Positions 55,679 to 64,000 are shown, counted from the first letter of the stretch. The stretch: DNA of 64,000 nucleotides from Klenkia sesuvii (GCF_037083825.1 NZ_JBAPLU010000008.1:113526-177525); one strand, 5' to 3'. Program-made: numbers and translations. Notes: a model not told the origin generated them from the sequence alone.

Positions 55679-56589
55679 GAGGAGGCATCCTGCTGCAGCT
55701 CGGCGGCCCCGCGCTGGAAGCGGGCGCCCGCGGCGACCTGACCGCTGACGTAGGACAGCAGCATCCGGCCACCCAACCCGGCCCGCAGCGCCAGCCGGAG
55801 CGGCGCATTCGCCGGGCCCGGGTAGCGGCGGGACAGGTAGCGCAGCGCACTGGTGTGGTGCACCCGGGCCATGCGGTGCGGCTGCCGGCGGGTGGCGTGC
55901 CCGCCCTCGTGCACCACGACCGCCGAGGGTGCGTAGACGTTCAGGTAGCCTGCGCGGCCGAGCCGCTCGCCCAGGTCGACGTCCTCGAAGTACATGAAGT
56001 ACCCGGGGTCGAACCCGCCGACGGCCCGGAACGCCTCGAGGTCGACCAGGAAGCACGACCCGGACAGCCAGCCAGCTGCGCGCTCGCGCGGCGCCTCGCG
56101 CTCGCGGCGGTAGCGCGCCGTCCACGGGTTGGCCGGCCAGATCCACCCCAGCGCGGCGTGCCCGGCGCCGGTCGAGAGCCGGGGCAGGTCCCGGGCCGAG
56201 GGGTACAGCTCGCCGTCGGGCGTGCGGATGGCCGGCCCCACCGCACCGGCTCGGGGCCAGCGGGCGGCCACCGCGAGCAGCTCGTCGACCGAGCCCGGCT
56301 CCAGCACGACGTCGGGGTTGGCGACCAGGGCCCAGCGCCCCGGCGCTCCGGCGAGGCCCGCATCCACCGCGGCGCCGTAGCCGACGTTGCCGCCGGTGCG
56401 GAGCACCCGCACGTGCTCGTGGGCGGCCGCGGCCGCCTCGGGGGCGCCGTCGGTGGACCCGTTGTCGGCCAGCACGACGTCGACGGGCCGGGCCGTCGCC
56501 TCCTGCACGGAGGCCACGAAGGAGTGCACCGCGTCCCCGGGCGAGTAGGTCACAGCCACAACACGGAGAGGACCGGCGTTCGCGTGCAC
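55675..56589 (-). CDS. wbbL: Rhamnosyltransferase-like GT2 enzyme (WbbL type)
   Basis: A 304-residue family 2 glycosyltransferase: VVAVTYSPGDAVHSFV, VLADNGSTDGAPEAA, NVGYGAAVDAGL, NPDVVLEPGSV, SGSCFLVDLEAFRAVGGFDPGYFMYFEDVDLG. This is the WbbL pattern (Rv3265c), which puts rhamnose on the GlcNAc-PP-decaprenyl linker. GTG at 56589 is leaderless (TAATGT 6 nt upstream). Divergent from glf. Confidence 0.9.
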   Translation of the reverse strand: MHANAGPLRVVAVTYSPGDAVHSFVASVQEATARPVDVVLADNGSTDGAPEAAAAAHEHVRVLRTGGNVGYGAAVDAGLAGAPGRWALVANPDVVLEPGSVDELLAVAARWPRAGAVGPAIRTPDGELYPSARDLPRLSTGAGHAALGWIWPANPWTARYRREREAPRERAAGWLSGSCFLVDLEAFRAVGGFDPGYFMYFEDVDLGERLGRAGYLNVYAPSAVVVHEGGHATRRQPHRMARVHHTSALRYLSRRYPGPANAPLRLALRAGLGGRMLLSYVSGQVAAGARFQRGAAELQQDASS

Positions 56590-56595
56590 GCGGTG

Positions 56596-56601
56596 ACATT
56601 A
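56596..56601 (-). promoter_or_regulatory. -10 element (TAATGT), leaderless start of wbbL
   Basis: Minus strand, 6 nt before the GTG at 56589. Confidence 0.6.
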
Positions 56602-56636
56602 CGACCGGCCGGGCCGAGAACCCCGCCCAGCAACGG

Positions 56637-56642
56637 TATCGT
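56637..56642 (+). promoter_or_regulatory. -10 element (TATCGT) of glf
   Basis: TATCGT ends 8 nt before the GTG at 56651; leaderless or 1-2 nt leader. Confidence 0.55.
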
Positions 56643-56650
56643 CGCGTGGC

Positions 56651-57844
56651 GTGACCCCAGGAAGCCCAGACCTCGTCATCGTCGGCTCCGGCTTCTTCGG
56701 CCTGACCGTGGCCGAACGAGTGGCGACGCAGCTGGACAAGAAAGTCCTGGTGCTGGACCGGCGCGACCACATCGGCGGCAACGCCTACTCGGAGAACGAC
56801 CCGGACACCGGCATCGAGGTGCACCGCTACGGCGCACACCTCTTCCACACGTCGAACAAGCGGGTCTGGGACTACGTCAACCAGTTCACCGACTTCACCG
56901 GCTACGTGCACCGCGTCTTCTCGATCCACGACGGCAAGACCTATTCGCTGCCGATGAACCTGGCCACGCTCGGCGAGTTCTTCGGCCGCAGCTTCACCCC
57001 CACCGAGGCCCGCGAGCTGGTGGCCGAGCAGTCCGGTGAGATCGAGACCGCCGAGGCTTCCAACCTCGAGGAGAAGGCGATCTCCCTCATCGGTCGCCCG
57101 CTCTACGAGGCGTTCATCAAGGGCTACACGAAGAAGCAGTGGCAGACCGACCCCACGGAGCTGCCGGCTGCGGTCATCGCGCGCCTCCCCGTCCGCTACA
57201 CCTTCGACAACCGGTACTTCAACGACACCTACGAGGGCCTGCCCGTCGACGGGTACACCGCGTGGCTGCAGAAGATGGCCGACCACCCCAACATCGAGGT
57301 GCGGCTGTCCACCGACTACTTCGACGTCCGCGACGAGCTGCCGACCGACGTCCCCACCGTCTTCACCGGCCCCATCGACATGTACTTCGACTACGCCGCC
57401 GGCGAGCTCGGCTGGCGCACGCTGGACTTCGAGACCGAGGTCCTGCCGATCGGTGACTTCCAGGGCACCTCGGTGATGAACTACGCCGACGAGGACGTGC
57501 CCTACACCCGGATCCACGAGTTCCGGCACTTCCACCCGGAGCGTGACTACCCGTCCGACAAGACGGTCGTCGTCCGGGAGTACTCACGCAACGCCGTCGC
57601 CGGCGACGAGCCGTACTACCCGGTGAACACGCCCGAGGACCGGGCCAAGCTCGAGACCTACCGGGAGCTGGCCAAGAAGGAGGCCGCCGACAAGCGGGTC
57701 CTCTTCGGCGGCCGCCTGGGGACCTACAAGTACCTGGACATGCACATGGCCATCGGCTCGGCCCTGAGCATGTTCGACAACCGGATCCGCCCGTTCTTCG
57801 ACGAGGGCGCCGAGCTCGACGGCCGGCTGGAGGACGCCGCGTGA
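56651..57844 (+). CDS. glf: UDP-galactopyranose mutase
   Basis: A flavoenzyme that converts UDP-galactopyranose to UDP-galactofuranose. The 397-residue protein has the FAD motif LVIVGSGFFGLTVAE, RRDHIGGNAYSE, YGAHLFHTSNKRVWDYV, EAFIKGYTKKQW, PVDGYTAWLQKM and RVLFGGRLGTYKYLDMHMAIGSAL. GTG at 56651. Its stop overlaps the next glycosyltransferase start (GTGA). Confidence 0.97.
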   Translation: MTPGSPDLVIVGSGFFGLTVAERVATQLDKKVLVLDRRDHIGGNAYSENDPDTGIEVHRYGAHLFHTSNKRVWDYVNQFTDFTGYVHRVFSIHDGKTYSLPMNLATLGEFFGRSFTPTEARELVAEQSGEIETAEASNLEEKAISLIGRPLYEAFIKGYTKKQWQTDPTELPAAVIARLPVRYTFDNRYFNDTYEGLPVDGYTAWLQKMADHPNIEVRLSTDYFDVRDELPTDVPTVFTGPIDMYFDYAAGELGWRTLDFETEVLPIGDFQGTSVMNYADEDVPYTRIHEFRHFHPERDYPSDKTVVVREYSRNAVAGDEPYYPVNTPEDRAKLETYRELAKKEAADKRVLFGGRLGTYKYLDMHMAIGSALSMFDNRIRPFFDEGAELDGRLEDAA

Positions 57845-59472
57845 ACGGCCTGGACCTGCCCGAACCCCACCAGGGCGGACCACTGTTCACCATCACCACC
57901 GAGCCCCGCCTGTTCTCCCCCCTCGACGAGCGCGAGCGCCGCCTGCTGGCCGGAGCCCTGACCTACCAGGCCCTCGTCCATCCTGGCGTCGACGTCCGCG
58001 TGACCATCACCCGCGCCAACGGCTCGACTCCCCCGTCGTTGACCGACCAGGCCACGCAGCGCGTCGAGTGGCCCGACCACCGGCAGGTCGTCGGCACCCT
58101 GGGCGTGCTGTCCACCGGCCAGGACACGCCGCCCACGGGCACCAAGGACGTGGTCGTCGACCTCGGCGGCCCGGTGGAGCAGCTCTCGGGCCTGGTCCGT
58201 CTCCCCGGCCGGTTGAACGCGGTCCGCAACGCCGTGCGGGCGCGCGTGCCGGTCGCCTTCGACGCTTTGCGCCAGCGGCAGACCGACCGGTTCGAGAACC
58301 GCCGGCTGTCCCGCCCCCTCCCCCGGATCGGCGCGTTCGAGCGCCCCGAGCACACGGCCGGCAGCGCGCAGCCGCCGGCAGTGCTGTTCGGCATGCACTG
58401 GCTCGAGCTGGGTGGCGCCGAGCGGTGGGCCGCCGAGACGGTGCGCATGGCCCGCGACGCCGGCCTGCAGCCCATCGTCGTCACCGACCGCGACTCGGCC
58501 CACCCCGATGTGGTCCGCGACGTCTTCGACGGTGCCCTGGTCATCCCGCTCACCCACCCGATGACCAGTGACGACGAGTCCACCTTCCTGCGCGCGTTGT
58601 TCGACCGCTACGACATCCGCGGCGTGCACGTCCACCACTGCACCTGGCTGTACCAACGGCTGCCCTGGATCCGCGCACAGTTCCCCGGCACCCGGTTGGT
58701 GGACTCGCTGCACGTGCTCGAGTGGCGCACTGGCGGCTTCGTCGACATCGCGCTCCGGCTGTCGAACGTGATCGACGAGCACCACGTGATCAGCCCACAG
58801 CTGCGCGACTACCTCGTCGACCGACAGGGCCTGAGCCGGTCGAAGGTCACCCTCGCGACCCTGGCCGACCTCACCGTCACCGCCGTCGACCAGCCCCACG
58901 ACGCGATCGGGGACGACGGGCCGGCCGATCGCCCGCTGACGGTGGCGTTCGTCGGTCGGTTCACCCAGCAGAAGCGCCCCTACCTGTTCCTCCGTCTCGC
59001 CCAGACCCTGCACCGCCAGCTCGGCGACCGGGTGCGGTTCGTCATGCACGGCGACGGCGAACTCGGCGACGAGGTCCGGCGCGACCATGCCCGCCGCGGC
59101 CTGCAGTCCGTCGTCGAGATGCGGACGCCGTCGACGCCGGTGTCCACCACCCTCGAGGAGGCCGACCTGCTGGTCATCTGCTCGGACAACGAGGGCGTGA
59201 CGCTCACCTCGTTCGAGGCCGATGCCCACGGCGTGCTCGTGATCAGCAGCGACGTGGGGTCGCAGGCCTCCGTCGTGGTCGAGGACCTCCTGGTCCCGCG
59301 GCACCCCGGCCCGCTGCTCGCGCAGACCACCGACCTCGTGGTCGACCTCGCCCGCGACCCAGACCGGCTCGCTGCCCTGCGGGCCGCCCAGCACGACAAG
59401 GTGGCGGCGTTCGCCGCGCTCCCCCGGGCGCGCGACTGGACCCGCGACCTCTATGAAAGGTGGAACTCGTGA
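57841..59472 (+). CDS. GT4-type glycosyltransferase with N-terminal extension
   Basis: A 543-residue protein. The first 180 residues have no recognised domain. The rest is a GT-B glycosyltransferase (VLFGMHWLELGGAERWAAETV, FVGRFTQQKRPYLFLRLAQTL, VRFVMHGDGELGDEVR, LLVICSDNEGVTLTSFEADAHG) of family 4. The sugar it uses is unknown; position between glf and a GT2 enzyme suggests a role in the galactofuran or its decoration. GTG at 57841 overlaps the glf stop. Confidence 0.88.
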   Translation: MNGLDLPEPHQGGPLFTITTEPRLFSPLDERERRLLAGALTYQALVHPGVDVRVTITRANGSTPPSLTDQATQRVEWPDHRQVVGTLGVLSTGQDTPPTGTKDVVVDLGGPVEQLSGLVRLPGRLNAVRNAVRARVPVAFDALRQRQTDRFENRRLSRPLPRIGAFERPEHTAGSAQPPAVLFGMHWLELGGAERWAAETVRMARDAGLQPIVVTDRDSAHPDVVRDVFDGALVIPLTHPMTSDDESTFLRALFDRYDIRGVHVHHCTWLYQRLPWIRAQFPGTRLVDSLHVLEWRTGGFVDIALRLSNVIDEHHVISPQLRDYLVDRQGLSRSKVTLATLADLTVTAVDQPHDAIGDDGPADRPLTVAFVGRFTQQKRPYLFLRLAQTLHRQLGDRVRFVMHGDGELGDEVRRDHARRGLQSVVEMRTPSTPVSTTLEEADLLVICSDNEGVTLTSFEADAHGVLVISSDVGSQASVVVEDLLVPRHPGPLLAQTTDLVVDLARDPDRLAALRAAQHDKVAAFAALPRARDWTRDLYERWNS

Positions 59473-60371
59473 CCCTCGACGTGGCGGCCGTCGTCGTGAC
59501 GTTCAACCGCGCCGACAAGCTCGGCCGGGTGCTCGACGACGTCCTGGCCCAGGAGCGTCCCGTGGACCGGGTGGTGGTCGTGGACAACGCCTCGACCGAC
59601 CACACCGCCGAGGTCCTGGCCCGCTACGCCGACCACCCCAAGATCGAGATCATGGTGCTGCCGGAGAACACCGGCGGTGCCGGCGGGTTCGCCACCGGCA
59701 TGGCACGCGCCTACGAGCAGGGCGCCGACGTCGTCTGGATCATGGACGACGACTGCTACCCGCACCCCGGCGCCGTCGGCGCGCTGCTGCACGGGCATGC
59801 CGCCGCCGAGGACAGGATGGGCATGCGGCTGCCGTTCGCCTGCTCGGTGGTGCAGTGGTCCAACGGCGACATCTGCGAGATGAACAACGCCGAGCCGACC
59901 TGGGACTGGGCCAAGCTGCTCGTGCACGGCCAGCAGAACGTGCTGGTCAACTCGTGCTCGTTCGTCTCGGTGCTCTTCCCCCGGTGGGCGATCACCCAGT
60001 TCGGGTTGCCGCTGCGCGAGTACTTCATCTGGTTCGACGACCAGGAGTACACCCGCCGTCTCATCGCGGCCGGCCCCGGCGTGCAGGTGCTGAACAGCAC
60101 GGTCACCCACGACCTGGGCGTCAACCGGGGCGTCAACTTCGGTGACGTCAACGACGGCAACATGTGGAAGTTCGAGTACGGCGTGCGCAACGAGGCCTCC
60201 TACCGGTGGCACCGCGAGGACCCCTTCGCCGCGGCCCGCTTCGCCCAGCGGCTCTGGCAGGGCCTAGCCGGGGGGAACGTGCCGTGGCGGCTGCGCAAGC
60301 GGCTGGCCAAGAAGTTCGTCGAGGGCATCCGGTTCGACCCGCAACCGACCTTCCCTCGAACGGTCCTCTGA
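59469..60371 (+). CDS. Family 2 glycosyltransferase (galactofuranosyl- or rhamnosyltransferase-like)
   Basis: A 300-residue inverting glycosyltransferase: AAVVVTFNRADKLGRVLDDV, VVVDNASTDHTAEVLARY, NTGGAGGFATGMARAYEQGA, VWIMDDDCYPHPGAV (DDD motif), FIWFDDQEYTRRLIAAG. The GGAGGF stretch is shared with GlfT1, so a galactofuranosyltransferase is plausible. GTG at 59469 overlaps the preceding stop; AAAGGTGG is upstream. It is distinct from the glfT1 gene on the other strand. Confidence 0.87.
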   Translation: MTLDVAAVVVTFNRADKLGRVLDDVLAQERPVDRVVVVDNASTDHTAEVLARYADHPKIEIMVLPENTGGAGGFATGMARAYEQGADVVWIMDDDCYPHPGAVGALLHGHAAAEDRMGMRLPFACSVVQWSNGDICEMNNAEPTWDWAKLLVHGQQNVLVNSCSFVSVLFPRWAITQFGLPLREYFIWFDDQEYTRRLIAAGPGVQVLNSTVTHDLGVNRGVNFGDVNDGNMWKFEYGVRNEASYRWHREDPFAAARFAQRLWQGLAGGNVPWRLRKRLAKKFVEGIRFDPQPTFPRTVL

Positions 60372-60376
60372 CCGCT

Positions 60377-60414
60377 CGTCGTCCCGGCCGGCCGCAGGGT
60401 CAGCCGGGACGACG
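60377..60414. terminator. Bidirectional hairpin between the GT2 gene and glfT1
   Basis: CGTCGTCCCGGC (60377-60388) pairs perfectly with GCCGGGACGACG (60403-60414). The second arm lies in the last codons of glfT1. Confidence 0.8.
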
Positions 60415-61302
60415 GAAGCGCTCGCGGCGACCGTCCCCGGTCAGCCGCAACCAGGTCCGCAGGCCCGCCCAATCACGACGCGCGGCGAAGAACCACCCGA
60501 AGCGGACCAGCTCGAGCGGGTACAGCCAGCGCATCCCCGGCTGGGACATCAGGTAACCGCGGTTGCGGTAGACGAAGAACCGCTTGGCGGCGTCGTCGGG
60601 GTACTGCGCCGACAGCCGGCCCCCCAGGATGGGGCGGAACTCGTCGGAGCCCTGCGGGTGGTGGTAGGCCGCCCGCAGCGTCGTGCCGAACGGCACCCCG
60701 GCCCGGACGAGGCGTCGGTGGATCTCGGTCTCGTCGCCGCGCAGGAACAGACGCAGGTCCGGCACGCCCACCGCATGCAGCGCCGTGCGCGCGAACAACG
60801 CGCCGTTGAACAACGACGCGTAGCCGGGCAAGAAGGTCTGGCCCTCCATCTCCGAGACGCGGTGGGACCACCGCAGCCCCGTGCGCACCGGGAAGGCGAA
60901 CCGGTCGGGGTCCGCGATGTCGACGACGGCCGGGGAGACCTCGCCGAGCTGGCGGTCGCTGGCCTCGCTCAGCAGCACCTCGAGGGTGTCCGGCGCCCCC
61001 GGGCGGCCGTCGTCGTCGGCGCACCACACCCAGTCGGCACCCAGCCGCAGCGCAGTGAGCATGCCGAGCGCGAATCCCCCGGCCCCACCCAGGTTGTCAC
61101 GGGAGGGCAGGTACTCGACCTCGCCGGGCCAACCGGCCACCACCTGCCGGGTCTCCTCGTCGTCGCCGTTGTCGACCACGACGAGGTGGTCGGGCAGCCG
61201 GGTCTGCGCGGCGAGGACGGCGAGGCCCTCGCGCAGCAGTCCTGCTCGCCTGCAGGTGACGATCACCGCGACCACCCGGCCGCCCCCCGCCGCGGCGTTC
61301 AC
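60400..61302 (-). CDS. glfT1: Galactofuranosyltransferase GlfT1
   Basis: It adds the first galactofuranose units to the rhamnosyl-GlcNAc-PP-lipid primer. The 300-residue GT2 protein follows M. tuberculosis GlfT1 (Rv3782) over its length as I recall that sequence: AQTRLPDHLVVVDN, NLGGAGGFALGML, ADWVWCADDDGRP, SLFNGALFARTALHAVGVPDLRLF, RGDETEIHRRLVRAGVPFGT, then SAQYPDDAAKRFFVYRNRGY. GTG at 61302 overlaps the wzt stop (GTGA). Order wzm-wzt-glfT1 gathers the Rv3781-Rv3783 set. Confidence 0.93.
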   Translation of the reverse strand: MNAAAGGGRVVAVIVTCRRAGLLREGLAVLAAQTRLPDHLVVVDNGDDEETRQVVAGWPGEVEYLPSRDNLGGAGGFALGMLTALRLGADWVWCADDDGRPGAPDTLEVLLSEASDRQLGEVSPAVVDIADPDRFAFPVRTGLRWSHRVSEMEGQTFLPGYASLFNGALFARTALHAVGVPDLRLFLRGDETEIHRRLVRAGVPFGTTLRAAYHHPQGSDEFRPILGGRLSAQYPDDAAKRFFVYRNRGYLMSQPGMRWLYPLELVRFGWFFAARRDWAGLRTWLRLTGDGRRERFRRPG

Positions 61303-62060
61303 GGGGCCGGCTCGGCCGGCTCGGGGAGACCCTTGTAGTGGCGCAGCACGGCCGACAGGGGACCCTGCTCCTTGATGCGCCCGTGCTCCATCCAGATGGC
61401 CGTGGTGCACAGCTGCTCGAGGAACTCGTCGGAGTGCGAGGCGAAGACCAGCAGCCCGGCGCGGTCGACCAGGTCGCTGAGCCGGCCCCGCGCCTTCTCC
61501 AGGAAGGCCGCGTCGACGGCGCCGATCCCTTCGTCCAGCAGCAGGATCTCCGGGTCGATGCTGGTGACCACGCCGAGGGCCAGGCGGACACGCATACCGG
61601 TGGAGTAGGTGCGCAGGGGCATCCGCAGGAAGTCGCCGAGCTCGGTGAAGTCGGCGATGTCGTCGATGCGCGCGACCATCTGCTTGCGGGTCATCCCGAG
61701 GAACAGACCGCGGATGATGATGTTCTCCAGGCCGGAGATCTCCGGGTCCATGCCGACGCCGAGGTCGAAGACCGGCGCCACCCGCCCGCGGACCTCGCTG
61801 GTGCCGGACGTGGGCTCGTAGATGCCCGAGAGCAGCCGCAGCAGGGTCGACTTGCCAGCGCCGTTGTGGCCCACCAGCCCGACCCGGTCACCGTGGTTGA
61901 TGTCCACGGTGATGTCGCGCAGCGCATTGATGACGGGGACCTTGGACTCGCTGTCGATGTTGCCGCCGACCATGCCGAGGACCGTCTTCTTCAGGGACCG
62001 GCTCTTGGCGTCGAAGATGGGGAAGTCCACCGTCGCGTCGACGGTTCGGATGCTGACCAC
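61299..62060 (-). CDS. wzt: Polysaccharide ABC exporter ATPase (Wzt-like)
   Basis: A 253-residue ATPase of an ABC-2 type exporter. Walker A GLVGHNGAGKSTLLRLL, signature YSTGMRVRLALGV, Walker B ILLLDEGIGAVDAAF, switch FASHSDEFL. It corresponds to Rv3781. GTG at 62060 has GGGAGG 6-7 nt upstream. It has no C-terminal carbohydrate-binding domain, so the exporter should recognise the lipid-linked polymer through the membrane part. Confidence 0.95.
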   Translation of the reverse strand: MVSIRTVDATVDFPIFDAKSRSLKKTVLGMVGGNIDSESKVPVINALRDITVDINHGDRVGLVGHNGAGKSTLLRLLSGIYEPTSGTSEVRGRVAPVFDLGVGMDPEISGLENIIIRGLFLGMTRKQMVARIDDIADFTELGDFLRMPLRTYSTGMRVRLALGVVTSIDPEILLLDEGIGAVDAAFLEKARGRLSDLVDRAGLLVFASHSDEFLEQLCTTAIWMEHGRIKEQGPLSAVLRHYKGLPEPAEPAP

Positions 62061-62071
62061 TGTCGTCCTCC

Positions 62072-62908
62072 CTAGACCCAGTACGCCACACGGGAGCGGT
62101 ACTTGCGCATGGCCACCAGGGTGAGGGCCCAGCCGACCACCGTGATGGCCAGCACCACCGCCCAGTGCCGCCAGTGCTGGTCCTGGCCGAGCAGCGGCGC
62201 CCGGATGATCTCCAGGAAGTGCAGGAACGGGTTGAACTCCGCGATCCGCGCCCGCTCGGCGACCGTCGGGTTCGAACTGTTCAGCAGGTCCCCGTAGATC
62301 CACACGATCGGCGTCATGAAGAACATCAGCTGCACGATGCTCTGGCTGATCGGCACCAGGTCGCGGAAGCGCGTGCTGACGATGCCGAAGAGCAGCGACA
62401 CCCACACACCGTTGACCATCAGCAGGGCCAGGGCCACGAGGGCCGTCAGCGACCGCCAGGTCAACGGCTGCGGGAAGATCGCCAGCATCACGACGTAGAC
62501 GACCAGGTTGTGCAGGAAGAACAGGGTCTGCCGCCACACCAGCCGGTAGACGTGCACGCTCAGCGGCGCCGGGAGCTGCTTGATCAGGCCCTCGTTGGCG
62601 ACGAAGACCTCCGAGCCCTCGTTGATGCACCCGGAGATGAAACCCCAGACGATGAAGCCCACCAGGATGTACGGCAACTGGGTCTCCAGCGGGTTGCCGA
62701 AGAGCCCGGCGTAGAGGATCCCGAGAGCCACCGCGGTGACCGCCATGCTGATGGTGATCCACAACGGCCCGAGGACGGACCGCCGGTACCGCTGACGGAT
62801 GTCCTGCCAGCCCAGGTGGGCCCACAGCTGCCGCTGCGCCCAGCCCCCGGCCAGGTCGCGGACCGTGCGGGCCCACGCCGTCTCGGGCAGGGACGTCGAT
62901 GCAATCAC
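62072..62908 (-). CDS. wzm: Polysaccharide ABC exporter permease (Wzm-like)
   Basis: A 278-residue ABC-2 permease with about six membrane helices (WITISMAVTAVALGILYAGLF, LPYILVGFIVWGFISGCI, LFFLHNLVVYVVMLAIF, VALALLMVNGVWVSLLFGIV, then FFMTPIVWIYGDLL, WAVVLAITVVGWALTLVAM). GTG at 62908 is chosen because TAGCGT lies 7 nt upstream, so it is leaderless. With wzt it should flip the lipid-linked galactofuran across the membrane (as Rv3783/Rv3781). Confidence 0.93.
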   Translation of the reverse strand: MIASTSLPETAWARTVRDLAGGWAQRQLWAHLGWQDIRQRYRRSVLGPLWITISMAVTAVALGILYAGLFGNPLETQLPYILVGFIVWGFISGCINEGSEVFVANEGLIKQLPAPLSVHVYRLVWRQTLFFLHNLVVYVVMLAIFPQPLTWRSLTALVALALLMVNGVWVSLLFGIVSTRFRDLVPISQSIVQLMFFMTPIVWIYGDLLNSSNPTVAERARIAEFNPFLHFLEIIRAPLLGQDQHWRHWAVVLAITVVGWALTLVAMRKYRSRVAYWV

Positions 62909-62915
62909 GCAGGGC

Positions 62916-62921
62916 ACGCTA
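62916..62921 (-). promoter_or_regulatory. -10 element (TAGCGT), leaderless start of wzm
   Basis: Minus strand, 7 nt before the GTG at 62908. Confidence 0.6.
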
Positions 62922-62931
62922 CCCGGCAGGT

Positions 62932-64000
62932 TCAGCGGACGGTCGTCACCACGGTGCCGTCGGTCCGTCGCAGCACGTGCCCCCCCTCGAAGTCCATCCG
63001 ACTGCCGCTGGCAACCGGGTACACGTCCGAGGTCGGGTAGCCGAGCTGACCGGTCTCGTAACCGCGTCGCGCCCACTCGTCGTAGAAGGCGCCGTTGAGC
63101 ACGTGCGCACCGTTCCCCGTCGACCAGTAGACGGCACCCCCCTGGAAAGCGGTGAAGCCACCGCCGGACAACGCCACGGGCTCACCGGTCGGGAAGCCGA
63201 GCGGGCCGTACTCGTAACCGGAGGCCGCCCACGCCGACAGGACGGCGCCACGCAGGGCGTGGCCCCCCGCCGACGGGGTCCAGTAGATGGAGCCCCCCTG
63301 GAAGTGCTGGTACCAGCCACCGCCCCGAGCAGCCGTGGTCCGGGCCGGTGTGCCCGGGAGGCCCAGCGGCCCCTCTGCCCCGCCCGACCGGGCAAAGGCC
63401 TCCCCCAGACCACCGGTGACGGAGAAGGTGCCCAGGGCCGAGCTGTACACGCGACCACCCTGGAACTGCTGCCGCAGCCCACCCGGCACCTGCTCCGCGT
63501 CACCCATGGGGTAGCCCAGCGGGCCGTACTCGTACCCCTGCTGCGCGAAGAACTGGTAGAGCGAGCCGGAGACGTCTGCCGCCGGCGAGGCAGGGGACCA
63601 GTACAGGTTGCCACCCTCGGTGTGCAGGCCGCGGCCTCCTCCACCGGTGGGGAAGACATCGGTCGTGGGGAACCCCAGCGATCCGGTGACCCCACCGCGG
63701 GCGTCGTAGGCAGCCGAGAACGTCGCGTCCAGCACCCGTGCGCCGGTCCGCGCGCTCCAGACGATCGAGCCGTGCTCGAACGTCGACACGATCCCTCCCG
63801 GCTGCGCCGACGGGTCGGCTACCGGGAACCCCAACGTGCCCGCGGGCCCCCCTTGCCGCACGTACGCGCTCAGCACGTCTCCGCGCACGGAGCGGCCACC
63901 GGTCGACGGGGACCAGAAGATCGACCCACCCTGGAAGGTGCTCACGAACCCCCCGGCCACCGGCACCTCGTCCGCCGTCGGGAAACCCAGCACCCCGGTC
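62932..64000 (-). CDS. LGFP-repeat protein (5' end beyond the window)
   Basis: The stop is at 62932 and the frame stays open to the right edge, so only the C-terminal 355 or so residues are seen. At least seven LGFP-type repeats of about 50 residues (LGFPTADEV, LGFPVADPS, LGFPTTDVF, LGYPMGDAE, LGLPGTPAR, LGFPTGEPV, LGYPTSDVY) each contain an F(Q/E)GG(S/A)(I/V)(Y/F)W strand. LGFP repeats occur in secreted, wall-associated actinobacterial proteins. The missing N-terminus should reveal a signal peptide or enzyme domain. It lies beside wzm, on the same strand. Confidence 0.9.
   Translation of the reverse strand, partial: TGVLGFPTADEVPVAGGFVSTFQGGSIFWSPSTGGRSVRGDVLSAYVRQGGPAGTLGFPVADPSAQPGGIVSTFEHGSIVWSARTGARVLDATFSAAYDARGGVTGSLGFPTTDVFPTGGGGRGLHTEGGNLYWSPASPAADVSGSLYQFFAQQGYEYGPLGYPMGDAEQVPGGLRQQFQGGRVYSSALGTFSVTGGLGEAFARSGGAEGPLGLPGTPARTTAARGGGWYQHFQGGSIYWTPSAGGHALRGAVLSAWAASGYEYGPLGFPTGEPVALSGGGFTAFQGGAVYWSTGNGAHVLNGAFYDEWARRGYETGQLGYPTSDVYPVASGSRMDFEGGHVLRRTDGTVVTTVR

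Noticed and set aside
54587..57535. A 982-codon manC fusion
   Set aside because: The frame continues upstream through wbbL and glf antisense; the true start at 55678 overlaps the wbbL stop by 4 bp and opens with the RHAVIMAGGSGTR motif.

Overview
The window is about 64 kb of very GC-rich DNA with densely packed genes, most third codon positions G or C, and many GTG starts. Gene content (WhiB2-type regulator, MtrA-MtrB-LpqB, F420 biosynthesis, DUF3499, DUF3107, Rv3235-type protein, WXG100, Glf/GlfT1) marks it as an actinobacterial chromosome. Gene order repeatedly matches the Mycobacterium tuberculosis Rv3206c-Rv3212 and Rv3235-Rv3266c neighbourhoods. The mix of a BldC/excisionase-type regulator, orphan CpaB/CpaE-like genes and no mycolate genes suggests a Geodermatophilaceae- or Frankia-like organism; that placement is inference. 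I see no rRNA, tRNA, CRISPR array, insertion sequence or prophage. Bases 1-39 hold no complete gene, and the last gene (LGFP repeats) runs off the right edge.

Layout. 0-12.4 kb: a membrane-anchored secreted protein, a DinB-like protein, moeZ, a DUF3152 zincin, an alpha/beta hydrolase divergent from a TetR regulator, DUF3107, a MiaE-like ferritin-fold protein, a DEAD-box helicase, a beta-propeller lipid-face protein, a second hydrolase and an MpaB-type oxygenase. 12.4-18.3 kb: RecB-like nuclease, PHP phosphoesterase, PH-domain protein with a previously unlisted 52-residue membrane protein, zinc-ribbon protein, NUDIX, MaoC dehydratase, and a two-gene HTTM-like membrane pair. 18.3-29.3 kb is the most unusual part: a WXG100 protein divergent from an FHA-FtsK (EssC/EccC-like) triple ATPase, DUF6912, a WS/DGAT acyltransferase with an altered active-site motif, CpaE-like and CpaB-like genes without pilus genes, an excisionase-type regulator, a putative double-Sm protein, a LysM protein and the Rv3235-type protein.

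29.3-50.3 kb is conserved housekeeping: secA, F420/FMN oxidoreductase, hpf, comF-like, lpqB-mtrB-mtrA, ahcY, the mannose operon (manB-trm112-SIS-manA), DUF3499, a degenerate zincin, whiB2 and the F420 genes cofD/cofE. 50.3-64 kb is a cell-wall polysaccharide block: rmlD-rmlB divergent from rmlA-rmlC, manC-wbbL divergent from glf and two glycosyltransferases, then wzm-wzt-glfT1 and an LGFP-repeat protein. Together these can make dTDP-rhamnose, GDP-mannose and UDP-galactofuranose, build a rhamnose-primed galactofuran and export it.

Regulation. At least a dozen genes start 6-8 nt after a TANNNT hexamer with no ribosome-binding site, so they are probably leaderless; I used this to choose starts. 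Operons are held together by 1-4 bp start/stop overlaps. Convergent gene pairs are separated by strong hairpins.
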